From positions 1 through 64,000 of the forward strand of contig CAJNOQ010000106.1 in NCBI GenBank assembly GCA_905250885.1: DNA of 64,000 bases, given 5' to 3'. Positions 13,800-25,927 of this stretch are shown one piece after another. The position numbers and the translations under genes are program-made. Source of the DNA: Didymodactylos carnosus (Eukaryota; Rotifera; Eurotatoria; Philodinida; Philodinidae). A model generated the notes under the pieces. The model saw nothing but the letters and a program-made list of their open reading frames with translations. It was not told where the DNA came from and searched no databases. Each line of letters opens with the position of its first letter. Within the stretch, counting starts at the first letter, position 1.

Positions 13800-15060
13800 A
13801 TTGTTTTTGTTGTCTATCTGCCGGTTTATTTATTGAATTTTTTGCGCCACGTAATAATGTGAACACTGAGAAAAATAGAAAAAGTTCTATAGACGAAATC
13901 ATTAATCATTGTTTATGAATCGGTAGTATATCGCATGATCTATAAATTAACTATAATTTCTCAGTTCACGTTGAATGCCAAACATGAAATATCCGTTTCT
14001 CAGGATTTATCGCGTGAATAGGCATCGAAGATTTATACTGTTATCTTTTCTCATGTTAGTCATTTAGCCATGTGATATGGAAACTATCTGTTTTTAAACC
14101 GAAAAGAAACGCCATGGCGCACTCTAAATCCTAACAGTACTATTAGAGTACGTAATACGAATGCGTTTTAATACAAGAATATATCTGTTTGGGGGAAACA
14201 GGCAGAAAAATAGAAAATAAGTGTTACATTATACTCTTATATGGCCTTCTAGTGTTTTTTATTTATTGACTTTTAAGTGATTAGAAAAACAATATCTATA
14301 TCAGTCTCATTTCATCAGCACTCTTGCCTAATTTTGCTTTTTGTATGACCTTGATTGGTCGTCATTGACTCCGTCTTATCGATTTTTCGAACGAATCCAT
14401 CTTGATAGTGATATAAATCAAAATCTGTTGTGCTTGGCACATAATTTCATAAACATTTCGAATGGTTTTTCTCCTAACCGTTTATATCTAAACGTTGCTT
14501 TTCTTGCTTAAGGCGCCTCATCTCCTTATGAGAAAATGGATTTTGAAACAACCTAAATTTAATTAAATCATGTATACCGTTTATTGTAAGAATCAGTGGC
14601 AAAGAAGTTGAAATGGAAAGGATTTGGTGGGTTTAATACGAGTTTTTTTCAAGCTCTTTTCCTTAAAAACTCATATTTAAAGAATCATTTGTTATTTTCA
14701 GACAGTTTGCTAGAGGACGTACTAGTATAGGTTTTCGACCATTGTTTTTCTAATTATATGTCATCACGTGCAATCACATACGCGCATATTTAAGCAGCAT
14801 ATCGAAATGAGATGCACAATAATAACAACACTGCAATCATTTGTATCTCCTGTACTCTGACACATATCGCGTAAAACAAATAGATAGATCGAAATTTACA
14901 GTAAAAATAACACTAAACCACAGCTTATATATATGTACGCGTGCTCATACACGTGTTGGCATAGCCACCATCGACTTGAGAGTTCGATAAGATCGTTTAA
15001 ATGACAAAACAGAGCTATGTTTGGTCTCAGTAAAGCTGAAACGTACACACATTGTTTTAA
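13800..15060. other. Intergenic, nothing recognised
   Basis: This is the 3' flank of the GPCR gene. It is less AT-rich than the first 12 kb, but no phased exons or RNA genes were found. Confidence 0.45.
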
Positions 15061-15068
15061 TAAATCGA

Positions 15069-15466
15069 CAGTGGCAGCGCGACAACTTAGAGCAGGAAGG
15101 AGTATCTCAAAAAACTGGAAAAAACCTAAAAGAATTTGTTGAATACACGTCGGGTACGAGTCTGAAAATCGTACCCGAGTACATCTATGTTAGAAACACA
15201 GAAAACAGGAAGCTGCTTTTATACGATCAACATGGACAGTAAGCGCATAATGACTTTTCTCCAAATTTTGGAAGAAACATGGTGAGGTGAGAGAAATTTG
15301 AAAGAAAAACTACAAAAATTATCTACAAAATTGGAATTGGGAAAAATTCTCTTTTTTTTCCGTTCAAACCGGAGCAAACCGATCACATTTTTCGCTGAAA
15401 CTAAAGAAAATTTATGTCAGAATTTTTAAAAGTAGGAGATACCTACCCCCTATCGCATCGCCACTG
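15069..15466. mobile_element. Non-autonomous hAT-type element (398 bp)
   Basis: The ends are inverted copies: it begins CAGTGGCAGCGCGAC and ends with the inverse of CAGTGGCGATGCGAT. The same 8 bases, TAAATCGA, flank it on both sides (15061-15068 and 15467-15474). An 8-bp target duplication and CAGTGG-type ends are typical of hAT transposons. It encodes no transposase; the short open frame at 15021-15242 lies mostly inside it. A perfect 9-bp hairpin (CGGGTACGA / TCGTACCCG) lies inside at about 15147-15173. The intact target duplication suggests a fairly young insertion. Confidence 0.8.
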
Positions 15467-15474
15467 TAAATCGA

Positions 15475-16942
15475 CAGTATTTTTCCCACAGGCATAAACA
15501 AAACTTGGTGCGAGAGATAACATTGATGTTTTCATCGGTTCGTTTTTCACTTCAATTAGACAAATGTACGCTTCTGCGTATCGACCAGAACGCGTCCTAA
15601 TGGGTGTTTCACAAGATGAGAGAATAGTTTTCTGGAGATAAGACCGCCATCAATTTTAACGGATTTGAAATGACATATCTTCAGCAGCGTACTTATACTA
15701 ATATGTTATAATCGCATTATCAGCGAGTTCAAGCAGTGTTCTGTTCGTTCTTCATGGCCATAATGATAATCAATTTTAGAGCCGCCTCGGAATTTTTTTC
15801 ATCAAACTGATGAAAAATCATTTCTTTTCGTCGTAGGAGTCAGCGCTTCCACCTATTAGCTGTTCTTTTTGATTGAAATTCATCCTCAAAGTCCAAAAGC
15901 GTAGCTTTTCTTTATCCGCAGTGGTCTTAGATTTCACTTGTTCCGACATAACCTTATACTTAGAATTTTAACTAATTTTCTGAATTTCTGCAATATCGCG
16001 TGAAAACTATTCATTTTTAGGATATTATGCAACAAATTTAAATATCAGCACTTGTTAATAATTGAACAAGTAGTACGTAATTTTTTGTGAAAAACCATGA
16101 GAAAACTGAGACAACTGCCGATGTTTCCGGACATATGTGAAGTAATAGACCAGGTATACGTTCAGTTGATGTGAAACAATGTTTAGTATCGATGCAGAAA
16201 TCTCAGCCTGATTATTCAAAAAGAAAAAAATGAGTAATCAACATATCTCATCACTGAACAAAAAGAATGGAGAGACGGCAGCTTTCCAGAATATTTTTAC
16301 TAGTCCTCACATTTGATCTTTCTCTTACACAACGAATGGCTCATACAATAAGAAAAACTTAAGCAGAGAGATACTTCAACTTTATTTATCATTTCGTTAA
16401 TTGGTTATGCGTGTGCAAATGAGTCAAATATTTTTATGATATTTTTATATTAGATTTTTTCGCTCACCGTAATTTCTTCTGTTTTCAACGAAAAAGGATA
16501 GCCTTTGTGTCACAGTAAAATTCTCTCATGTACATCACGAACTGTAAGACAATAGCGGCCTCCAGAATGACGTGCAATTTTTAATATATTAAAAGAAAGA
16601 AATCATCGTAAAAAAATTTTTAGAACCAAAACACGATAATCGCAAATAAACAAAATCGTTCACACATTTGTTTTTTGAAATTGACAATAAATATAAATTT
16701 TCTTGTTTTCTAATAGTAAAAACATTACAAAAACACATTTAACTATATGTTTTCTCTTTTTCTACCATTGACACTAATCAAATGTAAAACAGTAACGGAG
16801 AACTAACAAGAATAGTGACGAAAATAAATATGCTTAATATACAATATTTTTACAAACTTATCCATGAATATCATGGTTACTTGAGAAAAAGAAAAAAAAA
16901 GTACAAGAATTACAGAGTTAAAAACTATCTAGTATACGAAAA
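15475..16942. other. Intergenic 3' of SETDB1, nothing recognised
   Basis: No coding exon chain was found. The SETDB1 3' UTR should lie at the right end of this stretch (minus strand), but I found no clear AATAAA there. Confidence 0.4.
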
Positions 16943-19512
16943 CTATAAAAGTCTACTTCGACAATTTGTTGCACCACACTGACAGCTCAAGACTCTGTCT
17001 TCAACCGAACCCACTTCATATTGATAATCCCAACATAATTCTGTACCAGCTTTAACATTTGCTGATGTAAAAAAGGCTACCCATGGAAAACGAACGTCAT
17101 ATGTTTCAATAAAGACATTTTGAACAAAAACATTTGGTGAACAACTATGATTGAAGAATCGTGAAACATTTCCTTTTAAATTAGCATCCATGATATAAAT
17201 ATCAGAATCAGAGATCTCATGCGATTGTGGATGTGACTGTGACATATCATGCTTATCAATGGACTTTTCATTTGTTGTTATTGTCTCATATGTTTTACTT
17301 TGATTAGATGGAACAATATAATTGTGCTGTACTTCATTATCAGGTGTTGTCATATTTATATTCGTAGTTGTCGATGCAGCGGGTACGTGATCTGAAACGT
17401 AGGTATCAAATGATTCAGCAAAGTATGAGTACTGATTAATTTGAACTTACCACCACCATTGATCATGTTGGATTTATTTAATTGCGGTGGATGAAGTGCA
17501 TTAACAAAATCAAGTGCTGTAAAATAAATATCATTTAATTCAACTCCACGTTTATTTGCATCATCATCATTTAATATTTCACCAGCATAAAAACTCAAAA
17601 ATGTTCCCATTGGTAAATCATATAATGTTCGTACACCCCATCCTTTCTCATGTGTACGATAGATTTGTAGTAATGTATTCAAACCAAATTGAACACAACG
17701 ATTTGTACAACGATAATCGCATTTACATTTTTCATTACATTCGTAGATTCCTAAAATAATTAAAGTCCATTGATTAATTAATAAATGTCTCACTTAAACT
17801 TAAATGTTTACCGGAGTGAATTTTTTCTAACAATCGTCCGTGCTTATAGCCTAAATTTTGTTTTGATAATTGTTTATATAAAAATAATTTCATATTTTCT
17901 TCTTCATCCTTATCTGTGTCATCAATAATTCTATTCGTTTTAAATAACTCTTTCAAATTTGTAATTAAATCTTCATAATAATAAGACTTAATAATAGAAT
18001 CATATGTTCTTTGCCAACACAAACATTTATGAGTTTCTGAACAACCGTCTGTACATGTGCATCCTTGTATAGAATCTTTTAATTCATTTATAGGTATTTC
18101 ATCTCTCGATGGTACTCTTGTACAAATATAGTCAAACTTTGTTGGTAACTCATTATTAATTTCATTTACTAATGATAATGGTAATAGTTCCAAATTATTC
18201 GAATAATCAGCGATATCTATAACATAAATTAACAATATTGTGTACCATATCATCTATAGTTCTCTCTTGAACCAATATACTGATCATACTGAGAAAATTT
18301 ATATTTTATTCGATTGAAGGGTATCGAATTCGACTTACCGATAATAGGTGGATTAATCAGATTATATTTTTGCGTTGCACGACAATCCATTTCAAATGAA
18401 AATAAATTCATTGTTAAACATGAATTTATTTGTCTCAAATATAAATGTAAACGTTCTCTATCCGTAAATGCTTGTCCACACGGTGATATATAAACGATTG
18501 TGCCCAAATCATTACGCACTTGTCGCCTCCAACCATAGTTTAATGGAATCATTAGAAAATTACACTTTCGTGCTAAAGGTAAACTTTTTTCACATGCATT
18601 CGTGCAACGATGTTCTTGATGTTGTTGTAGATCAATTGCCAACCGTTTAGAAGTTGGTTCATCATCATATGTTGTCACATTTGTTGTTAACGAGTTAAAT
18701 AATGGTTGTAAACGCAATGAACCACGATATAACCATTCTTGTTTATTCAGTGATGGAATGTAAACACGAATTAATGTACAATTACATTTTGATACAATTC
18801 CTTCTAACCACTGACCATTATATTCAATTGTTATACGAGACTTGACACCAACATCTTTGATATACAAAAGAAAAGTAATTAAAACCAGCACAAAAGGAAG
18901 AGATGAGAAAATTTTGAATACAATACATTATACTCACCTATAAGACGACGTTTTGGATAAGTTAAAACATAGTTTTCGATAAACTGTTTTGTTCCTTGAT
19001 CAACTTTTAATAGATAGTTTGAAAGTGATTCTAATAATAAACGAATAGAATTACATTGAATATAGTATGGTTCTCCAATATCGGCAAATATCAAAAAACG
19101 ATTCGAATTTGATTCTGTTGCTAATTCGGCAATCATTCCACGTTGAGGTTTTTCAATTTGTTTACAAGATACATCGGTATTCAAACTATTTGATGGTATA
19201 CACAGTATACGTGAACCCACATTCAATTGTTGATCAGTAATACGATCAGCGATAGCAACATTATGTGGTGAGTAACGTATATGTTCACCGAATGTTGGTG
19301 AATGAGGGCAACGTGCAAGTCGACAAGTCTAAGATAAAAAAGAAAATATGAACAAAAAACACAGTTAGTTAACAGTTAAATCCCCTTCCAGTACTTACCA
19401 CAATTTGTAGATTTGTATCTTTTACTATTACTTTGACAAAATAAGCCACAGTCCATGAACGATGTGGACTGTAAACAAACAAACGTTGCCCAATATCGAC
19501 AGCCACTGGCAT
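16943..19512 (-). CDS. SETDB1: SETDB1-family histone H3K9 methyltransferase
   Basis: Six exons on the minus strand (19512-19399, 19328-18938, 18854-18339, 18216-17812, 17750-17451, 17391-16943), introns of 59-122 bp, encode 724 residues. The phases close exactly. Domain order: Tudor repeats (for example [15 protein letters not shown] and [14 protein letters not shown]), a methyl-CpG-binding-type domain ([20 protein letters not shown]), a Cys-rich pre-SET (GCTCTDGC...[19 protein letters not shown]), SET part 1 ([21 protein letters not shown]), a short insertion of roughly 90 residues, then SET part 2 ([33 protein letters not shown]) and the post-[16 protein letters not shown]. The cofactor/catalytic NHSCSPN and WDY motifs are present, so activity (nuclear H3K9 trimethylation) is expected. 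It is much shorter than human SETDB1 (about 1290 residues), mainly in the bifurcated SET insertion and N-terminus. The start is the ATG at 19512; the frame stays open upstream to an acceptor at 19564-19563, so an extra N-terminal exon is possible (for instance around 20159-20377). Confidence 0.93.
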
Positions 19513-19562
19513 CTTTCTTTCTTTTTGTGTGCGATCTTTATCACAAGAAGACAGTTGAATAG

Positions 19563-20875
19563 CTAAGAGTAGGTATAAAGTATGGAAAACATCACGAAAT
19601 TTTCAACAAGGAAAAAAGTGAGAAACCAATATACAACAGATCTAAAAATAAAAAAAAGCAAATAAAGGAGAGTCACAGAGTAAAGTTAAACTTGACGCGT
19701 TTATTGAAGGTTAGATTGTTCAGTATACATTACAAAGACTACTGCGTGCGAATGAAAAACTGGTTTCATATTTTCTGTGGCACAGCAAAATCTAAATTTA
19801 TTCTATAGATTTTCTGTGCTCTTCATTATTTAATACTTACCAACGGAATGAAATCATGTCATATTTTGATCACCTAATTCATTTACAAAATACCTACAAA
19901 AAAGAGCATCCACTTCTCTATCTTTGTAAACAACTCATCAGACGAAAAATAGCCGTATTTCACAGAAAAAAACTGACAAAATAGTGTAGAAAAATCCCAA
20001 ATTGTTATGACAATAGGAGCTTATCGTTTAAAACGAAAAAACTGTAACACAATAACCGTAACACTAAAACGTTTCCAGTAACACTTTCCACTGATGTCAA
20101 AAAAGAGACGTTTCGGAATGAACGTAGAATGAACGTTAAAGACTTGAAGTTAACAGCATTACAAAAAGAATTTGTCGCTCTTATAACTAAACACAGATTT
20201 TATAACTTTTTCGGCAGGTTGAGTAGTGGTGACTAAATTCTTTGCTAAGGTGAAGCAGCTAGGAACCAATCGCATATGCCACATAGAGGAGCTACAGTCT
20301 TCCTCAATAAACTGGACTTTCTTTAACTGAAATTTCGTAAAAATATAAAACAAAAACCATATCGGCATTTTTCGCATTTATTCCTCATTTACGTCGCACA
20401 CTAATCGCTTTCCTCGAATTGGTTGCTGGATTCTCCATTGTTGTATCAGATCAGTACAGAGAATAGAACAAAGACCTGTAAAACGCGTAATGTCGAATGC
20501 GACAAAACGCAAAAAGCTCATCATTAAAAAGGAGACCGGATCACATCTAACTCTTAGGACAGTGCTAATTAGACAATTAAATGGGAAGAAAAAGCTGATT
20601 ATATTTTTTCTGGAACGCTTTATTATTGGTCATGATTTTTTCTAGAAAAGTTCTCTCTATTTATTTTCCACAATGTCATTTAATAAGAAGAAAGGAAGCG
20701 ATACCCGTTCAATACCTGAGTTGATTTACTTTGCTTTCTGTTTTATAGAAGAAGATTTTGTTTTTTGCTTAAAGTAAAGTAATTACTGAGTCGCCTTTAA
20801 TTTTCAACTACTAACATCTGCTTGAATAGTTCTTGTTTTTGTTGGTGTTTGTTAACTCTTTTTGTTCTTTAGATA
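19563..20875. promoter_or_regulatory. Intergenic region between divergent SETDB1 and TIF1-type genes
   Basis: About 1.3 kb separates the two start codons, so it should hold both promoters. No defined promoter motif was identified. A minus-strand open frame at 20159-20377, with an acceptor-like AATTTCAG inside it, could be an upstream exon of SETDB1, but I do not recognise its peptide and have not joined it. Confidence 0.4.
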
Positions 20876-23800
20876 ATGAATTCTGAATCGTATCCTCAAA
20901 TGTCGGAAGTAATCAAAGAGAAACCATCATTAAGTAGTTCGTTTTTTATTGAAGAACCAACAGCAAGTGAAAAGAGTCAAAGTGAAGCACATTTACAACG
21001 TGAAAATGATAAAATGGAAGATGCAGAAAATGAAACTAATCGAATGCAAACATGTTTTGTTTGTCAAGAATCTTTACGTGATAGATCATCAAAACTATTA
21101 GCATGTTTACATTCTGTCTGTACAAATTGTCTACCATCATTACATGAACCGTTTGGTACGTGTGAAAGCATTTTCATGTACAGATAAAATCATTTCAAGT
21201 TAATTTACTGAAAATGATGACAAAGTGTTAACAGAACTTAGTACTTAATTTTTTGAAGTGTCAGAAACGGGTTCCTTGAGTTTCCATCCTCTTGATCTTC
21301 TACAAACCGTAAATTAGTACTTGTCTGATTAAGAAAACACTCATTACATTTAGTTAAACCATTTCTATGTTTTTTTAGGCAATGCTTACAAATGTTTAGT
21401 GTGTGATTATAAAAGTCGCGCTGATATGGTATGCGATAATTTATATTTAACAAATGATGAAGAGAACGATAATGGAAAATCACAAATTGAGCAATCAGAT
21501 AACGGTGTGCCTCGTACAACATTCACGTGTAGCAGCTGTGAAGAGGGCAATATTGGTGACTGGTATGTATGAAGTTTGTTAACGAAGTTGAGCTTTTTGT
21601 TATATTTGTTTCTCTGTGTTGCCTAGGTATTGTAATAATTGTCGTGATTGGCTTTGTGGAGAATGTAAAAATGCTCATTCACGTGTGCGTCTTACAAAAG
21701 ATCATATTGTTGTTCAAAAAGGTTTTGATCAATTGCAACCACCCCGACAAGATAAACCAATGAATTGTCCGGTATTTTATATTTTCTTGTAACAATAATA
21801 TCTTGTACAAAATCTTTCCTTACTTTAGATTCATAAACATGAAATGATTCGTATCTATTGTGAGGATTGTGAAGTGTTAACATGTCGTGATTGTCAATTG
21901 GAAAGACATAAAGATCATCGGTATACATTCATTGATGCAGCCGTTCATTCGCAACGGAAAAATTTACGATCATTAATGAATAAAGTCAGAGAATGTCGAA
22001 CAATGTTAGACAGATGTCAAATTGCAACAGCTCAACGTAGTCAAGCTATTGATACTATAGAAATGCAAGTATGTTATGAAAAACAAAAAATACGTATTCT
22101 TCATAATGTTGTTGCTAATTTAAGACTATCAGTGATATCAAAGTATTTGGTATGCATATTATATCTGAGGTTAGCAACATATGCAAAGAGTTGATTAATG
22201 ATATGAATGGAGTATGCGAGAAGGCACGAATTCAGTTTTCTGAAAAGTAAGTTTTAATTAGACTAAATGTACTGTGTAGGAGAGTTTAGTATTTAGTGTA
22301 TCGAGAAAATTGATTGGTTTTGTTTCAGACAAAGTCGTCTTGATCAATTTATTCAAAATATTGATCATTCGCTTGAATTTGTAGAAGAAGCAGTCAATAC
22401 AGGTAAATAAATTACTGATTTTTTATTATATCACAATGATCATTTATATATTTCGCTCATTTGTAGGTTCTGATGTTGCCTTATTATCTTCGAAACGTTT
22501 AATAACTTATCGTCTTGATGATATACTGAATGATAGTTATGAATGGTCAAAATCTTCGCCTCACTTTCAATTATCATTTCAATTCGAACCAAATCGATTC
22601 CGTCAAGTAATCTCAAAATTGGGTGTTTTATTTGTAAATGGAAAACCAGTTGCTAAAACACATCAACAAAAGTTAAATATGGCAATAACAAATAATCAAG
22701 AAAAATTAGATCAAACAAATGATAAAGGTAAAACTGAGTAACCTCATTTAAGTTATACTGAATGTTCTTTCTTTTTTTGTACCTCATTTCAGAACAGGAA
22801 ATAACAATTAATGATAGTATATGGGACGATCATAATCAGACTTCCGATCTAGATAAAATTAATAATACTCATATTACTAGTAAAAGAAATGATAAACATA
22901 ATATGCTATCAGAGTACGGAGTTTTTGAACGCACTGTGCTATGTTTTTAGCAGCTATTTATTTGTTTAGGATGCCGAAAGTTCGAACAACTTATCAGAAT
23001 ACAGTTAATAATCATACGGTAAGAGAGCGTTTCAAAATAGAGTCCCTTTAGTTATTATTCCTCTATTCCGTTCGTTAGAACGGTATAGCTATTATAAAAC
23101 ATAACATATTTAAAACTATTTTATACATAACTAGCTCGTTTTATAAGAGTATCCTGGTACTTTTCAGACGTACAATTATGGTCATCAGAATCAAGAACAG
23201 TCAACAAATTGGCAACAACAAGTAAACGAGCACAAAATCCTGATAGTCTGTTTTAAAACTAAAACATTGTCAATTTCAGAATCAGAAATCATCCTTTATC
23301 GAGCAAGAAAATACTCTAGCTACTGAGAAACAACAACAACAACAGATTCTAGATACAAGTGATGGTACTGGTTGATTAAAGTGTTCTTTATTATACATAA
23401 TACAGTGGCGGCAAAATTTTCCGTACATTCTAAATTTTCTTCTTTTGATCATAACTCGGTAACGAAAAAGACTTTTGACAAGTGGTTTGTACCAAAATAT
23501 TATATATCTATTGTTACCCTTTGTAGGTCCATTAGACTGTAAAGTGAACATTTTTAGATCGGGAAAAGTTTTCCACACAGTTAATAAAAATCTTTTTTTT
23601 CCGCTGTGTAAATAAGTACCGACACAAAATATGAAAACTACATCAATCGATAGAAGAGAGCGCAAACTACATTTTAAAAATATAATTTTGAAAAGTTTTT
23701 CTTTAGGATGAAAACGCATCTTTAAGACAAAATTGTCATATTCTTTAGTCTGACTGCTCAATCCCAGGAATGAGTGGGTGAAAAAAAACTCGGATTAAGT

Positions 23801-25300
23801 CATTCGAAACAAGATTAATCATGTCAATTTTTCAATTAAAATATGGATCAAATTCTTCCATTTAACTTCCACACTATATATATTCTACTTAGTTTTTGAC
23901 GCTGTTTAAAGAAAAAAACTTTTCAAAATTATTTTTTTACCAAAATGTAGTTTGCGCTCTCTATCGATTGGTGTAGTTTTCATATTTTGTGTCGGTACTT
24001 ATTTATACAGCAGGAAAAAAAGATTTTTATTAACTGTGCGAAAAATTTTTTCCGACCTAAAAATGTTCACTTTACAGTCTAATGGGCCTACAAAGAGCAA
24101 CAATGGATTTCTAACTTTTTTTTATCTGTAAATATACTAGAGAGAGCGGAGAATATTTTGGTGCAAACCAATTGTCAGAAGCTTTTTTCGTTATCGAGTT
24201 ATAATAAAAAAACAACAACTTCAGAATGTACGAAAAACTTTTCCCGCCACTGTATTATGTATAATTCTATATGTGTAATTACTAGACTGTTTGTTTTCTT
24301 AGATTTTTGTGCGGTCTGTCGAACAGGTGGAGATCTTCTTTGCTGTGATATGTGTCCGAGAGTGTAAGTATTATACAAAAATATTAGATGTCTAAATCTG
24401 ACAAGAAACTGGAAAAAAATCTATATTATTAATTATTATAATTAGAAGTGTTCAAGAACTGTCTTAGATCTTCGAAGCCCTTCTTACAGTTTAAGTTTTA
24501 AAATTACTTTTTGTTCGTTTATATCACGAGTTGTTGTTTTTCTCCTAATATAGACTTAATTACTTCGTTATTAGTCATCACATTTTGCATCTTTTTAGAT
24601 ATCACATTGAATGTCATGTGCCACCACTTGATGCTTTACCAAAGGGCGAGTTTAAATGTAGTATTTGTACAGATATTGTACCAGATGAACAACAGCAAAC
24701 AAATGAGTCATTTGAAAATGGAGATGATACAAGACAAATAACATTAAAACGAAAACGTGACGATAGTAATGGTCTCACGTCTCATGAACGTCAAATATGT
24801 GAAAAAATACTTTTACAACTATACATTCATGATGAAAGTCCACCGTTTCAAGAACCTGTACCAGCAACTATTCCTGAATACTATCGTATTATAGTAAAGC
24901 CAATGGATCTTCGAACAATAAGAGAAAAACTTCTTTCAACTTATAATTCCTATTCATCTATTTTTGAATTTATTGCTGATATTCGACTTATATTTCAAAA
25001 TTGTGCCATATTCAATGTGGTAAGTACTTAGTCAAAAAGAGTATTAAAAAAGAAGTAACGAATTATTACTCTATTTTCTAGTCTGATTCTCCAGTAGCAA
25101 AGGCTGGTGTAGTGTTATCAAAGTACTTTGAAGATTTATCGGAACAATATTTAAATACCAGTTTGACATTAAATCCAAGTACGCCCACTAGTGATACATC
25201 GTCTGATAGACAACCGCACACACATCAGTCTAATCAGGTACATCAAGCCAAACATAAACGGAAAAAAGCTCCCGAAGAAATTGTACATTATATTAATTGA
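20876..25300 (+). CDS. TIF1: TIF1-family (TRIM24/TRIM33-like) transcription cofactor
   Basis: My model has 14 exons: 20876-21155, 21379-21562, 21627-21771, 21829-22131, 22170-22246, 22329-22402, 22467-22727, 22793-22913, 22970-23018, 23168-23221, 23280-23364, 24303-24363, 24599-25019, 25082-25300, giving 777 residues with continuous phase. Domain order: C3HC4 RING (CFVC...CLHSVCTNC...CLVC), B-box 1 (CNNCRDWLCGEC), B-box 2 (CEDCEVLTCRDCQLERHKDHR), coiled coil, the TIF1-typical LLSSKRLITYRLDDIL segment, a variable middle, then PHD (CAVCRTGGDLLCCDMC, CSICTDI) and bromodomain (EYYRIIVKPMDL, LIFQNCAIFN). This RING-BB-CC-PHD-bromo order is diagnostic of TIF1. It should act in the nucleus as a histone-reading repressor/cofactor and E3 ligase. 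The join 22131/22170 implies a 38-bp intron; the alternative 20-bp intron (22150-22169) is less likely. The 938-bp intron before the PHD exon holds a transposon. AATAAA signals lie at 25739 and 25762. Confidence 0.92.
23403..24252. mobile_element. Tc1/mariner-type foldback MITE (850 bp) in a TIF1 intron
   Basis: The element starts CAGTGGCGGCAAAATTTTCC and ends with the inverse, flanked by TA on each side. Its arms are long: the first ~330 bases are recognisably the inverse of the last ~330, sharing for example CGTACATTCT, AACTCGGTAACG/AACTCGATAACG and GAGAGCGCAAACTACATTTT. A TA target and CAGTG ends point to the Tc1/mariner superfamily. No transposase is present; the open frames at 23282-23761 and 24158-24367 lie wholly or largely within it. 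The arms differ at many positions, so it is not very recent. Transcribed with the host gene it would fold into a long hairpin. Confidence 0.85.
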
Positions 25301-25927
25301 TGCGTTCTGTAAGACAAATTTGTGCTTTCAAGTTGTTTCAAATTTTATTGTGGATAATATACATTCATAATAGTTAATTATTTTCTCTTTTTTGTTTGTC
25401 CAGTGTTGAGATATACACATACTGAGTTCGTTTTATTTGTGTTCTGATAATGGTCTGCTAGATTATTTTCTTATCCGCTTACTCATTTTCGTTTGTGAGA
25501 TGTTTTTGATCGAATTTTTTACATTAAATAACACTCTTTGTGGTGTTCATTGATGATGTACATGTACACATTTGTGTATCTTGTAATGTATTTGTACGTA
25601 GTTTCATACCCAAATGGATTATGGAGTTTTCCTCTTTTCTTTTTGTCTTTAACACAATTATTTGTTAGTGTCGTAGTGTTTGTGTAATACGTATTGCTGT
25701 TAATTTCATAAATGGATAGAAATATGATCTTTTTCTTTAATAAACGTTAGTAAACGTCTGCAATAAATCCTAGAAAAAATTAAAGTACGTAGAATGTTAT
25801 TTATTTTTGTTGTTGTTGACAACTATATAGTTTGTTTAACGAACATAATTTAGATTGAAGTCTATTAGTCAACTGTAGTACTAATAATTAACCAACTAGT
25901 CGATTTGTTTTTGATACTTGCTTAATC
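25301..25927. other. Short intergenic gap with the TIF1 3' UTR
   Basis: T-rich 3' UTR with two AATAAA signals (25739-25744, 25762-25767), then about 160 bp to the next start codon in the same orientation. Confidence 0.6.

Noticed and set aside
15021-15242. 73-codon open frame as a small gene
   Set aside because: Mostly inside the hAT-type MITE; no motif, no splice support.
23282-23761. 159-codon open frame on the minus strand
   Set aside because: It lies mostly inside the inverted arm of the Tc1/mariner-type foldback element and overlaps a TIF1 exon on the other strand.
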